The notes under the pieces are model-generated. The model was given only the letters and a program-made list of their open reading frames with translations. It made no database searches and was not told the origin of the DNA. This document shows, piece by piece, positions 34,701-46,717 of a DNA stretch of 64,000 bases. The position numbers and the translations under genes were made by a program. The number at the start of each line of letters is the position of its first letter. The first letter of the stretch is position 1. The DNA comes from Rhypophila decipiens (lineage: Eukaryota > Ascomycota > Sordariomycetes > Sordariales > Naviculisporaceae). The DNA is taken from positions 164,125 to 228,124 of the forward strand of contig MU858092.1 in the NCBI GenBank assembly GCA_033297075.1, given 5' to 3'.

Positions 34701-37700
34701 TGCTTACCCGCTCCTGTTGCTGTGCGCGTGCGCAATTCCAACTTTTGTCTCTGGGCTTCCTGGCTCCGTCGTAAAACCAATATTAATAAGGGGCGACTCT
34801 GCTGAAGAACCTCGGGTGTTCGGCAGGCTGCTTCGCTCGAAATGATGTGCAGAAGATCGAAATCCCGGCGATCTCAAAAAGACATATGCAGAAAAGAAGA
34901 GAAAAATAAAAAGTCCCCCAAAGTGATCTGTCTCGATCAAATATTTGAAACGAAATACGAATCAAATTATTGGAGACAATATATCGAGCCTAATCCTGGG
35001 CCTCCTCTTGGGTATTCTTTCACCGACTGACACGACAGTGCGAAAGAGCGGGAAGGCGCTGAAATGTCTTTCGATCGACTGGGTTCTGGTTTCGAGTCGT
35101 ATGGGAGGAAAGATATGCAGCTTGCCTTCTTCTTATTATTCCTTGTTTGTCGCTTGCTGATTGTTTGCTGTTTGCTCTCGTCCACCTATTTTTCGACAAT
35201 CCTCTTTGTGGTCGGAGTTGCGTAGTGTTGGTGATAGTGGTGCTGTTGCTGCAAGGCGGCCACCTCAGGTATATGTATCGAATATGCAAGATGGGAACCT
35301 TTGCCGCTGGCGCTTGCTGGTAACGTATGGCTATGGCTTGGCCGAAACGAGATCGTCGCAAAGCACCTCCGGGGATACTTTGGTCTCTTTAGACCAATAT
35401 AACCAACCAAAAAATCCAAAAAAACTTGCGAATCCAGAGGCCACTGAAAGAACTTGAAACCCAGTTACTTCCTTTCCTTCTCTTGTTCTCTTTTCCTTCC
35501 TTCCCGTTGTGTGCGTCGAAAACGAACGGCTTGTAGCACCCCAAAAAGCCGGGCAGTTGCTGATCCTGGAGCGGGAAACCTTTCGGTGGTCGGCTTACGC
35601 GATCAGTTTGCGAGGTTGCACCAAAAGGGGTTCAGTATGTAAGCTCTTTTTTCTTCGTCGTCTTCTCCTTGACAAGCTGTGCGAGTTGCTCTTTCGAGGT
35701 CGTAGCGGTGGGAGAATAGGATGGACAGTTTGCCTCGGTTTTCGTGGGATGGCTACGAGGTCCAACAGGAGGAGAGAAAAGTATATGAGAGGTGGGAAAG
35801 GGGAGACAAAGCGAGAGGACTCGAGCAAAACAAAAGAAGAGAGCACTGACGAGGTCGGATGGGGGGATGGGATGAATTAAAAACGGACGGAAAAAAGGAG
35901 GGGACCGAGGGGTTGTGTATCTTCCTCCGGTCTTTCAGGGGGAGTGGTTGGAACAGAATCCTTCTTTTTCTTTTTTTCTTTTTGGTAGTGTTTTGCCTTT
36001 TTTAGGGGGTACACAGGCGGCCAGGAGGTGCCGACGAGCAGAACACTAAGGCATGTGCAGTACAGGGGGGCCGGCGATGAGATGATAAGGGGAGGACCAA
36101 GTTTACGGTGATGCACGTCGTGTGTGAGGTCTGTGGCTACAACGTATCTGTCCCCGGTCAGAGGTGTCAGCCGGGCGAGGTTTTGCGAGGTGTTGAGAGC
36201 TGGTGGGCGCCGGCCACTGGTTCCAGTGTTTGAGATCGATGTCGTGGAGCCCTGGACCGAAGGACCAGGGCCAGTGGTGATCGAGGGGTGGAGGGGTGTG
36301 GCGTGTTGGAAACTGCCACTTGCAACCCCGACCCCAGCATCGCAATACGCTAGACATTTCTCCAATACGGATTTACGGATCTCGACATATGAAAGTCTCC
36401 ACGTGTAGTTTCGAGACCGGCTGACGCATTTTACTATTATGACTTTACACAGAGGCTGTACTTTTAAGATGCTCACCCTCCGTCTATATTCGCTCTTGTT
36501 CGCTGCCTTTATCATCAACATGAACATGGTGAATACAATACACAAACTTCACAACGAGTGGCGTTTTTCACACCTCGATCAAGCCTAAAGGGGGAGCAAA
36601 CCCCAAACCGCACTATTTTACTTGACGTCCAAGAAGGGGATCCACACGGGGGAACATTGAGCTCGGTGGTTGTTTTAGATTTAGGGCGTCCCGGCACGCG
36701 ATTGGCTAGTCTTGTGCTCTGGGCTTAGGGACCGGGGATCCGTCGTCTCTTTTTTCTCCTCAGGCACCCACAAAAATTGTCCAAAACCCACACCCCCCTG
36801 CCCCCATCACCGACCCACAGTTAAGTCTCGTAACGCTAGCAATTCACTTTTCTTCATCCTCCCTTCGTCTCTGGAGATGGTCGCCTGCCTGAAACTCGTC
36901 AACACTGTGAAAAGAGGAGGGTCGATCCTCGTTAGGGGTCTAAAACTGACTGCGAACCGAAGTCAACAACGGTGATACTGATAACACATGTCAAGTAAGA
37001 AAAAAAAAGAACCTTACGGAGACCAGTACGAATCTGGTCCGTTTCCGAGAGCTTCCCGTCTTGGAAGCAATACCACGATCGATCAAGGCTTGGAGGTTTC
37101 TGATTTTCCAGGGTATTCAAGGTTCCGTATCGTACACGGCAGGGATGCAATGCATGTCGACAAACATTGCGGAATAGCCTCATTGTAGTGTATGAGATAC
37201 AGCATCTGTATGTACTTTGGAGCGATCCTCATGGAAATGTTGAACAAAGCTGAAATACCTCTCCGTATTCCTTTTACACGTGTGAATTCTAAGGTCTTCC
37301 TCCCCGCAGCGTCATCGCAAACCCCACTAGTCCCCATGATAGGGGCAAAAGGGGGAATCATTCTTCTCCAATAATCCTTCCTTCTTCCATGGACCCAAGA
37401 CGAGGAGGCACAGCTGAGGTGAACACCAAATCAACGACCGCGATGTCCCGGTCTGTCAGAACGGAGCTTATTACAATCATATCGCCCCTCTTGGTACCGG
37501 TCGTGTGGATGCTCTGGAGTTTGCAGAGTTTGCGCATTGCACCAACGGGCTGAGCCATGACTTGTGTATGGCCTTCTACTCGGATTCCCAAACCTGGGGT
37601 TTGGCTGTCATCCGGTCTACCGTGGCCTGATGAGATGGCCTCAATCATGGGGATCTGAGACATGAAGGCGTGATCATGGACAAACAGTTAAATAAAAATA

Positions 37701-38102
37701 CTATGCGACAGAACGAGCGAGGGAGCCGGCGGCCTGGTCAAACAGTTCCCGGTCACGACTCTGGACATCATCCACAGCCTTCTTTTTTTTTGCATATGGC
37801 GGTCAGCAAAGAATGGACCTTTTCCTCCACATGTCGAGGTAAGTAGCCAACAACCAGTTCCAAGGTCCGGAATTTTCAATTTCGAACTCGGCTTTTCTCT
37901 TTTCTCACTGATGTGGAATGGGTTTAGTAACCACCTGAAAGCCGGGGATAGGTGCATTGTGGAGATATTGTCTGGCTGTTGGGGTTGCAACTTTATCTGC
38001 ATTGTGAGATATAAATGGAAGACTCGATGTAGCACTGACGGGCATTTTCTCTTGATTCTCTAACTCGGTTCCCTTCTTCTTCTTCTTCTTCTCCTCTTAC
38101 TT

Positions 38103-38132
38103 GGAATAATATTCTCCGGAGTATATTATCCC
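38103..38132. repeat. 30-bp near-perfect palindrome
   Basis: Two 15-base arms meet at CTCC|GGAG with 13 of 15 positions complementary. The core contains an everted CCGGAG-type motif, as bound by some Zn2Cys6 factors, but no nearby gene is known that it could serve. Confidence 0.6.
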
Positions 38133-39250
38133 ATCCAGATCCCAATGCACTGTGGATTTTTTAATCTTTCTTTGACGTGGTATTCCGCTCTAATCTCATG
38201 TAAGGTATGGGATGTATAGTAAGTAGTATTGGGGCTCCGAAATGGTATACTCGTCGTATAACAGTCAACCGTCCACGAACAAACCAGAGCCTACCAAAAG
38301 TCTAGACCAGTACTTTCTCTCGCTCGGATAGTGTTCTCATAGGCTGGCGGGACTCGCCTTCATCGAATATAGCCGGTGGTGGTGGTGTTGATATCAGGTG
38401 TGAGTTCCGTTGATGGAAATGAGAGGACCAGTTCATAATATATGTACGGGATTTTATTGAAACCACGAGGCATGTGTCCATTCGACAATGTCCCACTGCA
38501 GCGAGCAAGGCAAGCGACATGAAGCAGCATACACTTATGAAGAGACTGCATTATCTTCTACACAATGGTAGACAATAAATCCCACACTTGCATCCAGTCT
38601 TTCGGCGTCGGCCCCCAAAAGTAATTGTCCTACACAGAGTTGAGGTTGACAAGCTGGGAGGTGACATGTGAGTTTGCTGACAGTATCAAGTAGTAAGTCG
38701 GTGGCTGGGTACTATAGGATTGTGGCTGTTGTCAATTGTATGTGTGTATTATGGAAACAAAACGTTTCGAGCTGTCCAGTTTTCAGGGCCAACAAGGACC
38801 AGGAGCAACGGAAAGGAAGGAAGGAAACGAGTGTTGCTGAGAGAATTAACGAGCCGTGAGTAGAAAGTCTCATGTGTATTGATTCACGATTGATTCAACT
38901 CTCTTGCCCCTGATCTGATACAACCTGATATTGCTATAGACAAGGGGCGCGTGATATCAGGATGCAAGATTGATGTCTCCCGTCTGGGTCCTATTGCCTT
39001 CCATGTCACTATAACAGAATCCGCAAAGTATCGTGAAACAAATAAGCCCGTTACGGGCCGTTAGTGTGAGTCTTTTCAACAGTCTCACAGCGCTTGGATT
39101 TGACAGATAGTTCGGTGCCCATGAAATCTTCCGTTGTTTATCTCGCGACGAGTTTCTAGCTATGTATAATCAGTACCGCTGAACAAGCAAGTCCAAACCT
39201 GTGCCACCGTTATCGAGAAATGTTGACAACTCTGAAATTCCTTAATCAGG

Positions 39251-39272
39251 CACATATCACATCTGATATGTG
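39251..39272. repeat. Perfect inverted repeat (hairpin)
   Basis: CACATATCA and TGATATGTG are separated by four bases. It is followed directly by TGACG and a second small palindrome, GTATAC. No gene is nearby. Confidence 0.6.
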
Positions 39273-42200
39273 ACGTTGTGAGCCGTATACGGTATGGCGT
39301 GTAACATGGCCTGTAATCATCCGTAAGTAATCTTGTTAATCCCACGTGGGTTTTGTCACAGATTCACACCCACCATGCTACATTCACCAACGACCACCAC
39401 ATTCACACATCTCGGCACAGGATCGTGCGAAGATACCGAAGCACGAATCCAGTCCAACAAGCCCGAATAGGGTTTATTCTCTCGTCGGCAGAAACCTGCC
39501 TCAACTTTTGCGTGCTAGTTTCGAGTAACCACTAAACCAGACCGCCTGGACCACGAATACGTTTTTCCTGTTTCCCCGACGTTGCATGGGCACAGACGTT
39601 ACCCATATATATCCGTGTCCGTGTGTTTCTGTAAGCAGAGCGATGCAGCATCATCAATCCGTCTCAAGAGTTTGTGAGAGCAAGAGAGAATTTTCTTCAG
39701 ACGAATCCCATCATCACAAGGCACACTGCCGCAATGTTACGGAAACTCAAGCAGCTGTTCCGTCCTTTTGCAAGGACCCCGCCGCCGCCGTCAAACTTGA
39801 ACGTCTCGATTTGACCACCGGACTTGGGGAGAACCAGAAACCCTGAAAAATGACTTCTGCCAGTCCCATAGCCATTGACTAACCATGAGTTTTCCCCCCA
39901 AGGCCAACCGAGATATCGGGAACCTTGAGTGTCCGTCTCCATATATTCTCTAGTACCGATTACGGTGAGATACTGAGCAGCCTTGCGAACATATGAACGG
40001 AATTCCACGAGTGGTAAATTCGAGAATCTAATTACCAAATCGAACCAATCAGAGGGCTTCCCGAGTCGCGGACTTGGCTCCCCTGAGACGAGCGGGCGGC
40101 GACTGAGAACCACACAATCAAGACTCCTGAAATGCTCAACGGTGGCGGTGGACGGCGGTGACGGAGCGTCTGATAACCTGTCAGTCAGTTTTCCTGGTTT
40201 CCCTCTACAATGTGCATGCCATTGATTGAGGCGCGGTGTGTTGTATTGTTTCAATGTTTGTTCGCTTTTGCTTGAATTCTCTGTCCTGTCATCTTGGCAA
40301 CGCAAGCCCCTTTTCTGTGCTTGAATCTGTCTTCTTCACCCAAACACCAGGCCGCCCACCAGTGGTCTCGACAGAATTAAACGGCCATGTTCCCACACAC
40401 ACACACACTTTATCATTTCGAACATTCCTGGAACCAACAGATGCAGGCTGGTAACCTATCCCAGCGGCCAGGACGACTCCACTCCATATTAAGGAAACCG
40501 TTCTGTAGGGCTGGAGATAATAATCGAGATGAATGTTTGCCATGCCAACTTTATGACTCGAATTAGGAGCTTATCCCGTTCTTGTTTCCGCTTCAAGGTT
40601 TAACTTGTTCAATCCATCAAAGCAAAAATCTATCAACAGATAAACTCACTTGCAGGCTGTGAGAACTGTTGACCTCAACGGCGGCTCCTTGCCGTCCTAA
40701 CTCCGTTGTCTTTTGTGCCTTGCAGATGTTGATATATCATATTCAGGTCACTCTCCTAACATCTCGTCCTCAGTGACGTCGCTCGTCGATATGAATATGG
40801 ACACATACAATTGGTGTCACGCCGTTTACGGGTTACTACCAAGTGCCTTATGTACAACACCGTACATACAGTAACGATATGATCAATATAGACAACAGAC
40901 AAGGCAACCTCAGGCAGGTAGCCGCGCAACACAGAGGCCAATACCGATGGAAATTGAAGCCGTTGACGTGCTCCGTAGCCAAAGCTCGTGGAACGAATCG
41001 CAATGTCTGTCTCTCTTTTTTTCTTTTTGCAAAGGCTGCAGACACGAAGGGTACACAGCGTCGTGGAGTTTTGCATGACTCAATGTTTCTTTCCTTCCTT
41101 TTTCAACATTTCTTCTCAAAGTTCGATTGTTGAGATTTTCAATATCATCTGCCGGTAGTGATAACGGAGAGAAGCGGCCGATTGAAACAATTTCTACCCA
41201 CTGGGGATCGAGCATGCACGATTGCCGCGCGCTTTTGTTTCGCTGGTCTAGTGAATGGGTGTGGTGTGGCTCTCATCCACTCACGATGTCCTCATCGTTC
41301 TCGAAGATGTTGGTTTGCGCTAGGCCACCTGAACCCTACGATGAGGCCTGAATTTTGAGCCGAGTCTGCATGGCTTTCCAGGAATCCAGGCGCTCTCGGT
41401 AATGGCACCCGAAGAGAACCACGTCGATATCATCGAGGTGGGCTTGATGGCATATCATGTTCTTGAGGCTCTGACGTTGTCCAGGTCGGTTGTGGTTGGT
41501 CGCGATAACCGCCGTGCGGTGACATTCATCAAAGCTATCCGGCTCCTACCGAACGGGTTTACAACTACCCATCACATACTTGTACAGTATAATACCTCAA
41601 GCTATCCTTCGTATTCAAATATTGGAACTTTGCCCGGAAGGAGATATATAGTACTCACAAGCCATCCACGAGGGGCCCAAAAAGGCGACCTGCTCCTCTT
41701 CAACAACGTGGAGAGTTGAGATGAATATCCGTATCCATCGGATTTTCATCACCAACCAACGACTTCGAGCCCAATTTGCTGGGTCGGCGGCTCATGCGGC
41801 CACTGACTGGCTTCATGGGTCAGCGCTTGGCTGAACTCGAGTGCAGGTCGCATTGGTCCGTCCCGTCGATGCACGTAATGAGTAATCGAAGACTCTTTGT
41901 CTCTTGATTCCACAATATTGAGCACATGTTTCTGCTCAGGGCGGTGTCTTGATGATTAATAATGCAAGATATGATTTGAAGCTTGAAGATTGATGTTCCA
42001 GTTGATGGGGAGCTGATGAACAGCCGAAAACTTTCATGTGGGGGTTTCCTGGACCGTGCATCTTTGAGGGACCCGAACGTTAAACAATAGTGGGGCAGCC
42101 TTATCACGCTAAAAATTATTTTGATATCCATCATTCGCAACTCACTTGAAGTTTGCAGTGAACCAAGTCGATGCCTAATAAACCACCGGAAAGAATACAA

Positions 42201-42297
42201 AGTCGCCATCTCACGATACAAATTACAGTCAACATATATCCAATATTTCAAATAACCCAACCAGTGGAGAAGAAAACCTTGCATCACCAACCTGAAA

Positions 42298-43002
42298 ATG
42301 CCCCCCAGAGCAAAGGCGAAAAAGGAGGAGGTGGAGGAGAGTGATGTCTCTATGTCTGACGCTCCCGTTTCGGGCCAGAAAGCAGTATCTACCGACGACG
42401 ACGAATCCATGAAGGATGACGCAGCCGTGGAGGATCAAGGCGGCGATGAATTTGACGAAGACGAGGAGGAAGAGGAGGAGGAGGATGATATCCAGAGAGT
42501 CAGAATTGTACGTTTGGCTCACTCAATCTTATCACCAAACTCTTCCACGATTGATGCTTATCTAATTTTCGATTCTAGCTCCCTGGCTCGACACCAACGG
42601 CAGCTTCCTTTGAGTTTTTAGACGAGGGCCACACACTCGGGAATGCACTCAGATGGATTATTATGAAGAAGTAAGTCCAAGTTACCGCCTTTTGACCATA
42701 ACAAGGAAAACGAACTAACATTTCCGTCTTTTCTTTCTACAGTCCTGATGTTGAATTCTGCGCGTATGCCATCCCTCACCCTGCAGAGGCGAAGATGAAT
42801 ATCAGAATCCAGACCTTTGGTGAGTTTGCATGCCTACCCTGATATACCCTTACATCGGCCTGCTAATCAAATGTCCAAAACAGAGGGAACCGCCGTCGAG
42901 GCCCTTGAGAAGGGCCTTCGGGATCTTCAGGACCTGGCTGACGTGGTCACTGAAAAGTTCAAGACTGCAAAGGAAGAATTTGCGGACCGCATGACTTCAT
43001 GA
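42298..43002 (+). CDS. RPC19: RNA polymerases I and III subunit AC19 (RPC19)
   Basis: Exons 42298-42507, 42579-42670, 42743-42819 and 42884-43002 give 165 residues. AC19 pairs with AC40 to form the alpha-like platform on which Pol I and Pol III assemble. The first ~65 residues are highly acidic (long Glu/Asp runs), a common fungal extension. The conserved Rpb11/RpoA-like dimerisation fold follows: TAASFEFLDEGHTLGNALRW, IIMKNPDVEFCAYAIPHP, and a C-terminal helix through EALEKGLRDL to MTS. Each intron is 60-75 nt with GT-AG ends and phases that sum correctly. The gene converges on the complex I subunit gene 420 bases away. Confidence 0.96.
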
Positions 43003-43424
43003 GGGAATAAGACCTGGCTTCTCTTTTCTGGCATCTGTTTCTTTGTTGCTTCTATTTTGGTGAGAGAGTGTGTCATTATCAGGGAAGAGGCGAAAGCGAT
43101 GTCTACTTCGCATCGTAAAACGACAAGCATGTGGGCGGGCGTTCTATGGGGTGGGTCTTCTCTTTGGCGCAAATTGGACAGGGTCATAGACAAAACAAGG
43201 AAAAATCCATGGACCAAGGTCTCCTGACAAGAAATACGGAGGGTCGTTGGCTTTTGATACCAGGTACGGAATGAACTCTTTCTAGGCGAACTTGAGCTTG
43301 GTGTGTCTTCAACTGCTGGGGGTCTGTATGTACATGGGTCTTCGTGAATGCGAGATAGAGGGAGAAAAACGAAAGAAAACAAAGTCAGAGAGTGAGTGCT
43401 TTTGATATGTACCGCGACTCTATC
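43003..43424. other. Convergent 3' region of RPC19 and the complex I 14.8 kDa gene
   Basis: A short shared downstream region with no additional gene. Overlapping 3' UTRs are possible. Confidence 0.5.
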
Positions 43425-44300
43425 TAGTTGCGACCCTAGAGAAAGAGACATTAGAACTTGGATGAAAGGGTTCATGTTTGAGAGCATGACTGCTTACCTG
43501 CAAGAATCCAGTAATGAAGTTGGAAGGCAGCTTGTTGTCGCCCTGTAAGTTCTGCTCGTTGAAGTAGGCCAAGATGTGAGAGTTACCACGCCAGTAGTTG
43601 AGGGTTTCCTGGGTGACGGTTTGTTAGCTTTTGATCAATGCGGCGACATCATCCCTTGTCCGGCGACCCTCAGTATCGTGCTGCCCTGATCGCCTCCATT
43701 TCTCGGCCCAGCCTCCTCACTTCCTAATCCTTTGCCCTTCGTTCGAAGTCCCCCATTCAATAATGCCCAAGCTCAGGCTAGAACGGTCCGATCTTCAACA
43801 GCCACCAAATACCGCAGCTTGACCCGATCAAGACTTTTAAAAGGAGGCTCTTACTTGGTAGTCGGCATTGGCCTTGAGCAGCAAGACGTCCACAATAGAA
43901 AGCTTGTTGACAAATCTGTTTCTCTCAAACTCCTGTCTGATGCGTGTTCGGATGGTCGATACCGGATAGGGGACCGAGTACATCGCCTGGATCTCGGGGG
44001 CCTGTATTTTCGGAGTCGGTTCGGTCCGTCAGCTCGTCCGCTTCCTCACAACCGACTTCCCGTGGACAATAATAGTCCGTCCCGCCACTTGGTATGGAAT
44101 TTATCGTACCGCACGCATCCATTCCCTGTAGGACGCCAATACTCGTTTTCTCGCGTCGCCCCAGTTGGCAGCTGTTATCGGACATGGTGGTCAGCTTCGC
44201 TCGCAGGAAATGGAACCGTTTTGTCGGATTGGTGTTTCTTGGGGCAAGATATCTTACACTGCCGAGTGGTCTTTGCGAATTGGGTAGCTAGGATCGCCAT
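43425..44300 (-). CDS. nuo-14.8: NADH:ubiquinone oxidoreductase 14.8 kDa subunit (NDUFA6/B14, LYR family)
   Basis: Five exons (44258-44300, 44110-44171, 43855-44001, 43498-43608, 43425-43436) encode 124 residues, exactly the size expected. This accessory subunit of mitochondrial complex I carries an LYR-type motif, here SYREW in [14 protein letters not shown], and binds the acyl carrier protein at the matrix arm. Matching blocks are [58 protein letters not shown] and FITGFLQGRN. The last exon is just 12 nt (Gly-Arg-Asn-stop), and four introns split the gene so that no long open frame exists. All splice sites are GT-AG with correct phase. The identification is strong from the pattern of conserved residues. 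Confidence 0.93.
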
Positions 44301-44739
44301 GGCGGTCAATTTGCGACTGCAGGCGATCTAAGTGGTTGTATGAGGTCGTTCTTGGGGTGAGGTAAAGCTTGCCGCAGCGTTGACGACAATGCCCCAATGG
44401 CGAGGCCGTAGAAAGCTTGGGCCACTCACCACTCCAGCTTGCTGCGTTCCTGACGGAAAGCGGGAGCTGGCGCTCATTAGTCATCCAATATGGCTTGGCA
44501 TTTGCCCCACCATAACTTCCCCAGCAGCCTTGAACCTTCTCAAGTCTCGACATCCCACCTTGCATCTCAAAACAAATCAACTCCCAAGACGAACTTTTAC
44601 AGCAACGCGACCAGTCCCCAGGCCTCTCACCGAAACATACAACGCCCAAAGAACTTATACGACTGACGCGAACCATTCAAGCCATAATACCAAGAAAACG
44701 AAGAAACCAAACCTTCCAACCACCAAAACAACCGCAAAC
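44301..44739. promoter_or_regulatory. Bidirectional promoter region nuo-14.8/BUD31
   Basis: Only 439 bases separate the two divergent start codons, so the genes must share or abut their promoters. The BUD31 side is A/C-rich just before its ATG, typical of fungal leaders. I recognised no specific factor site with confidence. Confidence 0.6.
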
Positions 44740-45186
44740 ATGCCCGCAATCCGCGCAGCCTCCAAGCGCAAGCCGCCACCAGAAGGCTTCACCGACATAG
44801 AAGAAGACCTCCTAATATTCGGCAACAAGATGAAAGACGCGCAAAACGCGCCGACAGACAACATCCCCAAGCACCAGGCCCAATGGCCCGTGTTCCAAAT
44901 CTCCCACCAGCGCAGCAGGTACATCTACGAGCTCTACTACGAGAAAGAAGCCATCAGCAAGCAGCTCTACGACTGGCTGCTCAAGAACAACTACGCCGAT
45001 GCGCTTCTCATTGCGAAATGGAAGAAACAGGGCTATGAAAAGCTGTGCTGTCTGCGCTGTGTGCAGACCAAAGAGACGAATTTCAATTCGACTTGTATTT
45101 GTCGTGTGCCCAAGGCGCAGTTGAAGGAGGGACAGGATGTTCAGTGTGTTAGTTGTGGGTGTCGGGGGTGTGCTTCTTGCGATTAG
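44740..45186 (+). CDS. BUD31: Pre-mRNA splicing factor BUD31 (Cwc14/G10 family)
   Basis: A single exon encodes 148 residues. Bud31 is a small zinc-binding component of the Prp19-associated (NTC-related) complex in the activated spliceosome. The N-terminal PPPEGFTDIEEDLLIFGNKM, the middle ISHQRSRYIYELYYEKEAIS, LYDWLLKNNYADALLIAKWK and the cysteine-rich C-terminus (KLCCLRCVQTKETNFNSTC, then QCVSCGCRGCASCD) are all diagnostic. The cysteines form the zinc cluster. The frame is open further upstream, but the family start at MPAIRAASKRK is clear. Confidence 0.97.
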   Translation: MPAIRAASKRKPPPEGFTDIEEDLLIFGNKMKDAQNAPTDNIPKHQAQWPVFQISHQRSRYIYELYYEKEAISKQLYDWLLKNNYADALLIAKWKKQGYEKLCCLRCVQTKETNFNSTCICRVPKAQLKEGQDVQCVSCGCRGCASCD

Positions 45187-45682
45187 GGCGGAGGAGGAGG
45201 ACTTGTTGGGAGTTGAAAGATCCCTGGGGGATTACTGGGCGGAGCATGGAATGCTTCATTGGAAGGTGGTGTCATTATGGACGATACCAGAGTCGTGTCG
45301 CTCTCCTTGGGCGTTTGGTACGCCATGTTATGGGCCGGCTTCTTGCATTATCTGGGACTCATGCGAGGGCGTGGAAGTGAAAGTAAGGATATGATTCCTC
45401 CCACGCATCACTCACTACGCAGAATGGTTACAAATGCTTACTTACAATGGAGGGATATAGAAGCTCTGACCGTGAGAAAAGAAAATCCTGTCAAGTTTAG
45501 TCACGAAGTTATGAACCACCAATGTCAAATCACATTTTATTCAAGCGGAAGAGTACGTCTTGTCCATGTTTTGCGTGCCCCATGTCAATGCGATACAAGA
45601 TACCTACTTCTGGGCCTTTAACGATATAGCGTAGTGTATGGGTCTCTAACTGATGTCACAGAGACTCGATTCTTACTGCCGC
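45187..45682. other. Convergent 3' region of BUD31 and the zinc-finger gene
   Basis: About 0.5 kb between converging stop codons; I see no gene. Confidence 0.5.
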
Positions 45683-46717
45683 CTAATGTCTTGAGAACCC
45701 CTTTCTGCCACGTCCGAAGCGGATTGCAGAAGGGACGAACCTCAGTGAAGACATGGCTTTAGACAGGTCATGCATCTCGACATCGACGGGGTCCGGCTCC
45801 TTGGTAGCTTTGTCGTCGACGGTGTCTAATTCTATCTTATCCCCGCTGGCCGGCGCTGCCCCTGGGGTTGGGCCTGCCTTTTCGGCGATGGCAGGTTCGC
45901 TGTCCACTGAGTTTTCGGCAGCGTTTTGGGCTCGTTTCTGGTGTCGTCGATGTTCCCGAAACGGCCCTTCCTTCAGCATTGACAACCGGCCGTCGATACC
46001 GTCCCTCGTGACGTCAAAGAAGTAGTTTTTGGGGTACATGTGCTTGTCTATGAGGTGTCTGTTGCGTTTCGAGGCAGTACTGCACTTTCTATCGCAGCCC
46101 TCGACGAAGCAGGCGTACTGAATTAGGACATATAGTTAGATTGGGATCAACGGGAAGGAAGGAAAGGGGGTCGAATATTAACTTGGGAGGTATGGGTAGG
46201 GGATACATACAGTCTGCTCTCCTCTCTCCCGCTTGACGGCCACAAAGGAGTCGTGGAGCTCCTCGATGTGCAGGCCGAGAAGGTGCTCCGAGGGAAAGTT
46301 CTTTCGACATCGGCGGCAACGGTTGCTATGGCTTCTGATGTAGTGCGCCTCGTATTCCTCATAGGTGTCGAATATCTGGGGATATTTATGGCCCGGCAAT
46401 GAACAGTTCATGCTGTTCCTATCATCTTCTTTGCCATCTGCTGTTTCTGATGAGAAATCCAATTCGATTATTTTGGACCAGGGTTCGTCTTCTTGTGAGG
46501 GTGTTGGCTGCCGTTTCTGCTCTTTCTCCTTGGCTGTTGGACTTGGACCATCGTTGGCAGGGGTGGAGCTTGAGGCTGGAGATGACGTTCTCGATCTTGG
46601 TGATAAGAATGTTCTCGGATCGATGGCTAGGGATGTTGGTATATTTGAAGTTGATTCACCCAGCTGGGTGAGGTCCTGACCCGAGGCAGACTGTTCTGTT
46701 TCCCGGGGTCTTTTCAT
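45683..46717 (-). CDS. C2H2 zinc-finger protein, ZNF511-like
   Basis: Exons 46211-46717 and 45683-46117 give 313 residues. Residues 1-100 are disordered and Ser/Pro-rich. Three adjacent C2H2-like fingers follow: CSLPGHKYPQIFDTYEEYEA with a distal HYIRSH; CRRCRKNFPSEHLLGLHIEE with LH; and, across the intron, YACFVEGCDRKCSTASKRNR with HLIDKH, then MYPKNYFFD. This order and the closing YPxxYxFD motif match ZNF511-type proteins, which are conserved across eukaryotes but poorly understood. The C-terminal tail ends SSLRFVPSAIRFGRGRKGFS, an Arg/Gly-rich motif shared by the fungal members as far as I recall. The intron phase is 0 with a GTATG donor. Confidence 0.88.

Larger units (their letters stand above)
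34412..42297. other. Nearly 8 kb without a supportable gene
   Basis: I read both strands here and found only short open frames lacking family motifs or splice-supported continuations; the largest are minus-strand frames near 35877-36545 and 39697-40305. Visible structures are a CT tract (34686-34700), a near-palindrome (38103-38132), a 9-bp-arm hairpin (39251-39272), a TTC run near 38080-38095 and an ACAC tract near 40396-40409. It could hold long noncoding RNA, decayed transposon sequence, or fast-evolving small genes. Confidence 0.5.

Noticed and set aside
35877..36545. 222-codon minus-strand open frame
   Set aside because: Low-complexity Lys and Thr/Pro runs, no recognisable family, no supporting splice context.
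37358..37663. 101-codon minus-strand open frame with protein-like composition
   Set aside because: No family recognised and no spliced continuation found on either side.
39697..40305. 202-codon minus-strand open frame
   Set aside because: No recognisable motif or plausible gene structure; chance frame cannot be excluded.
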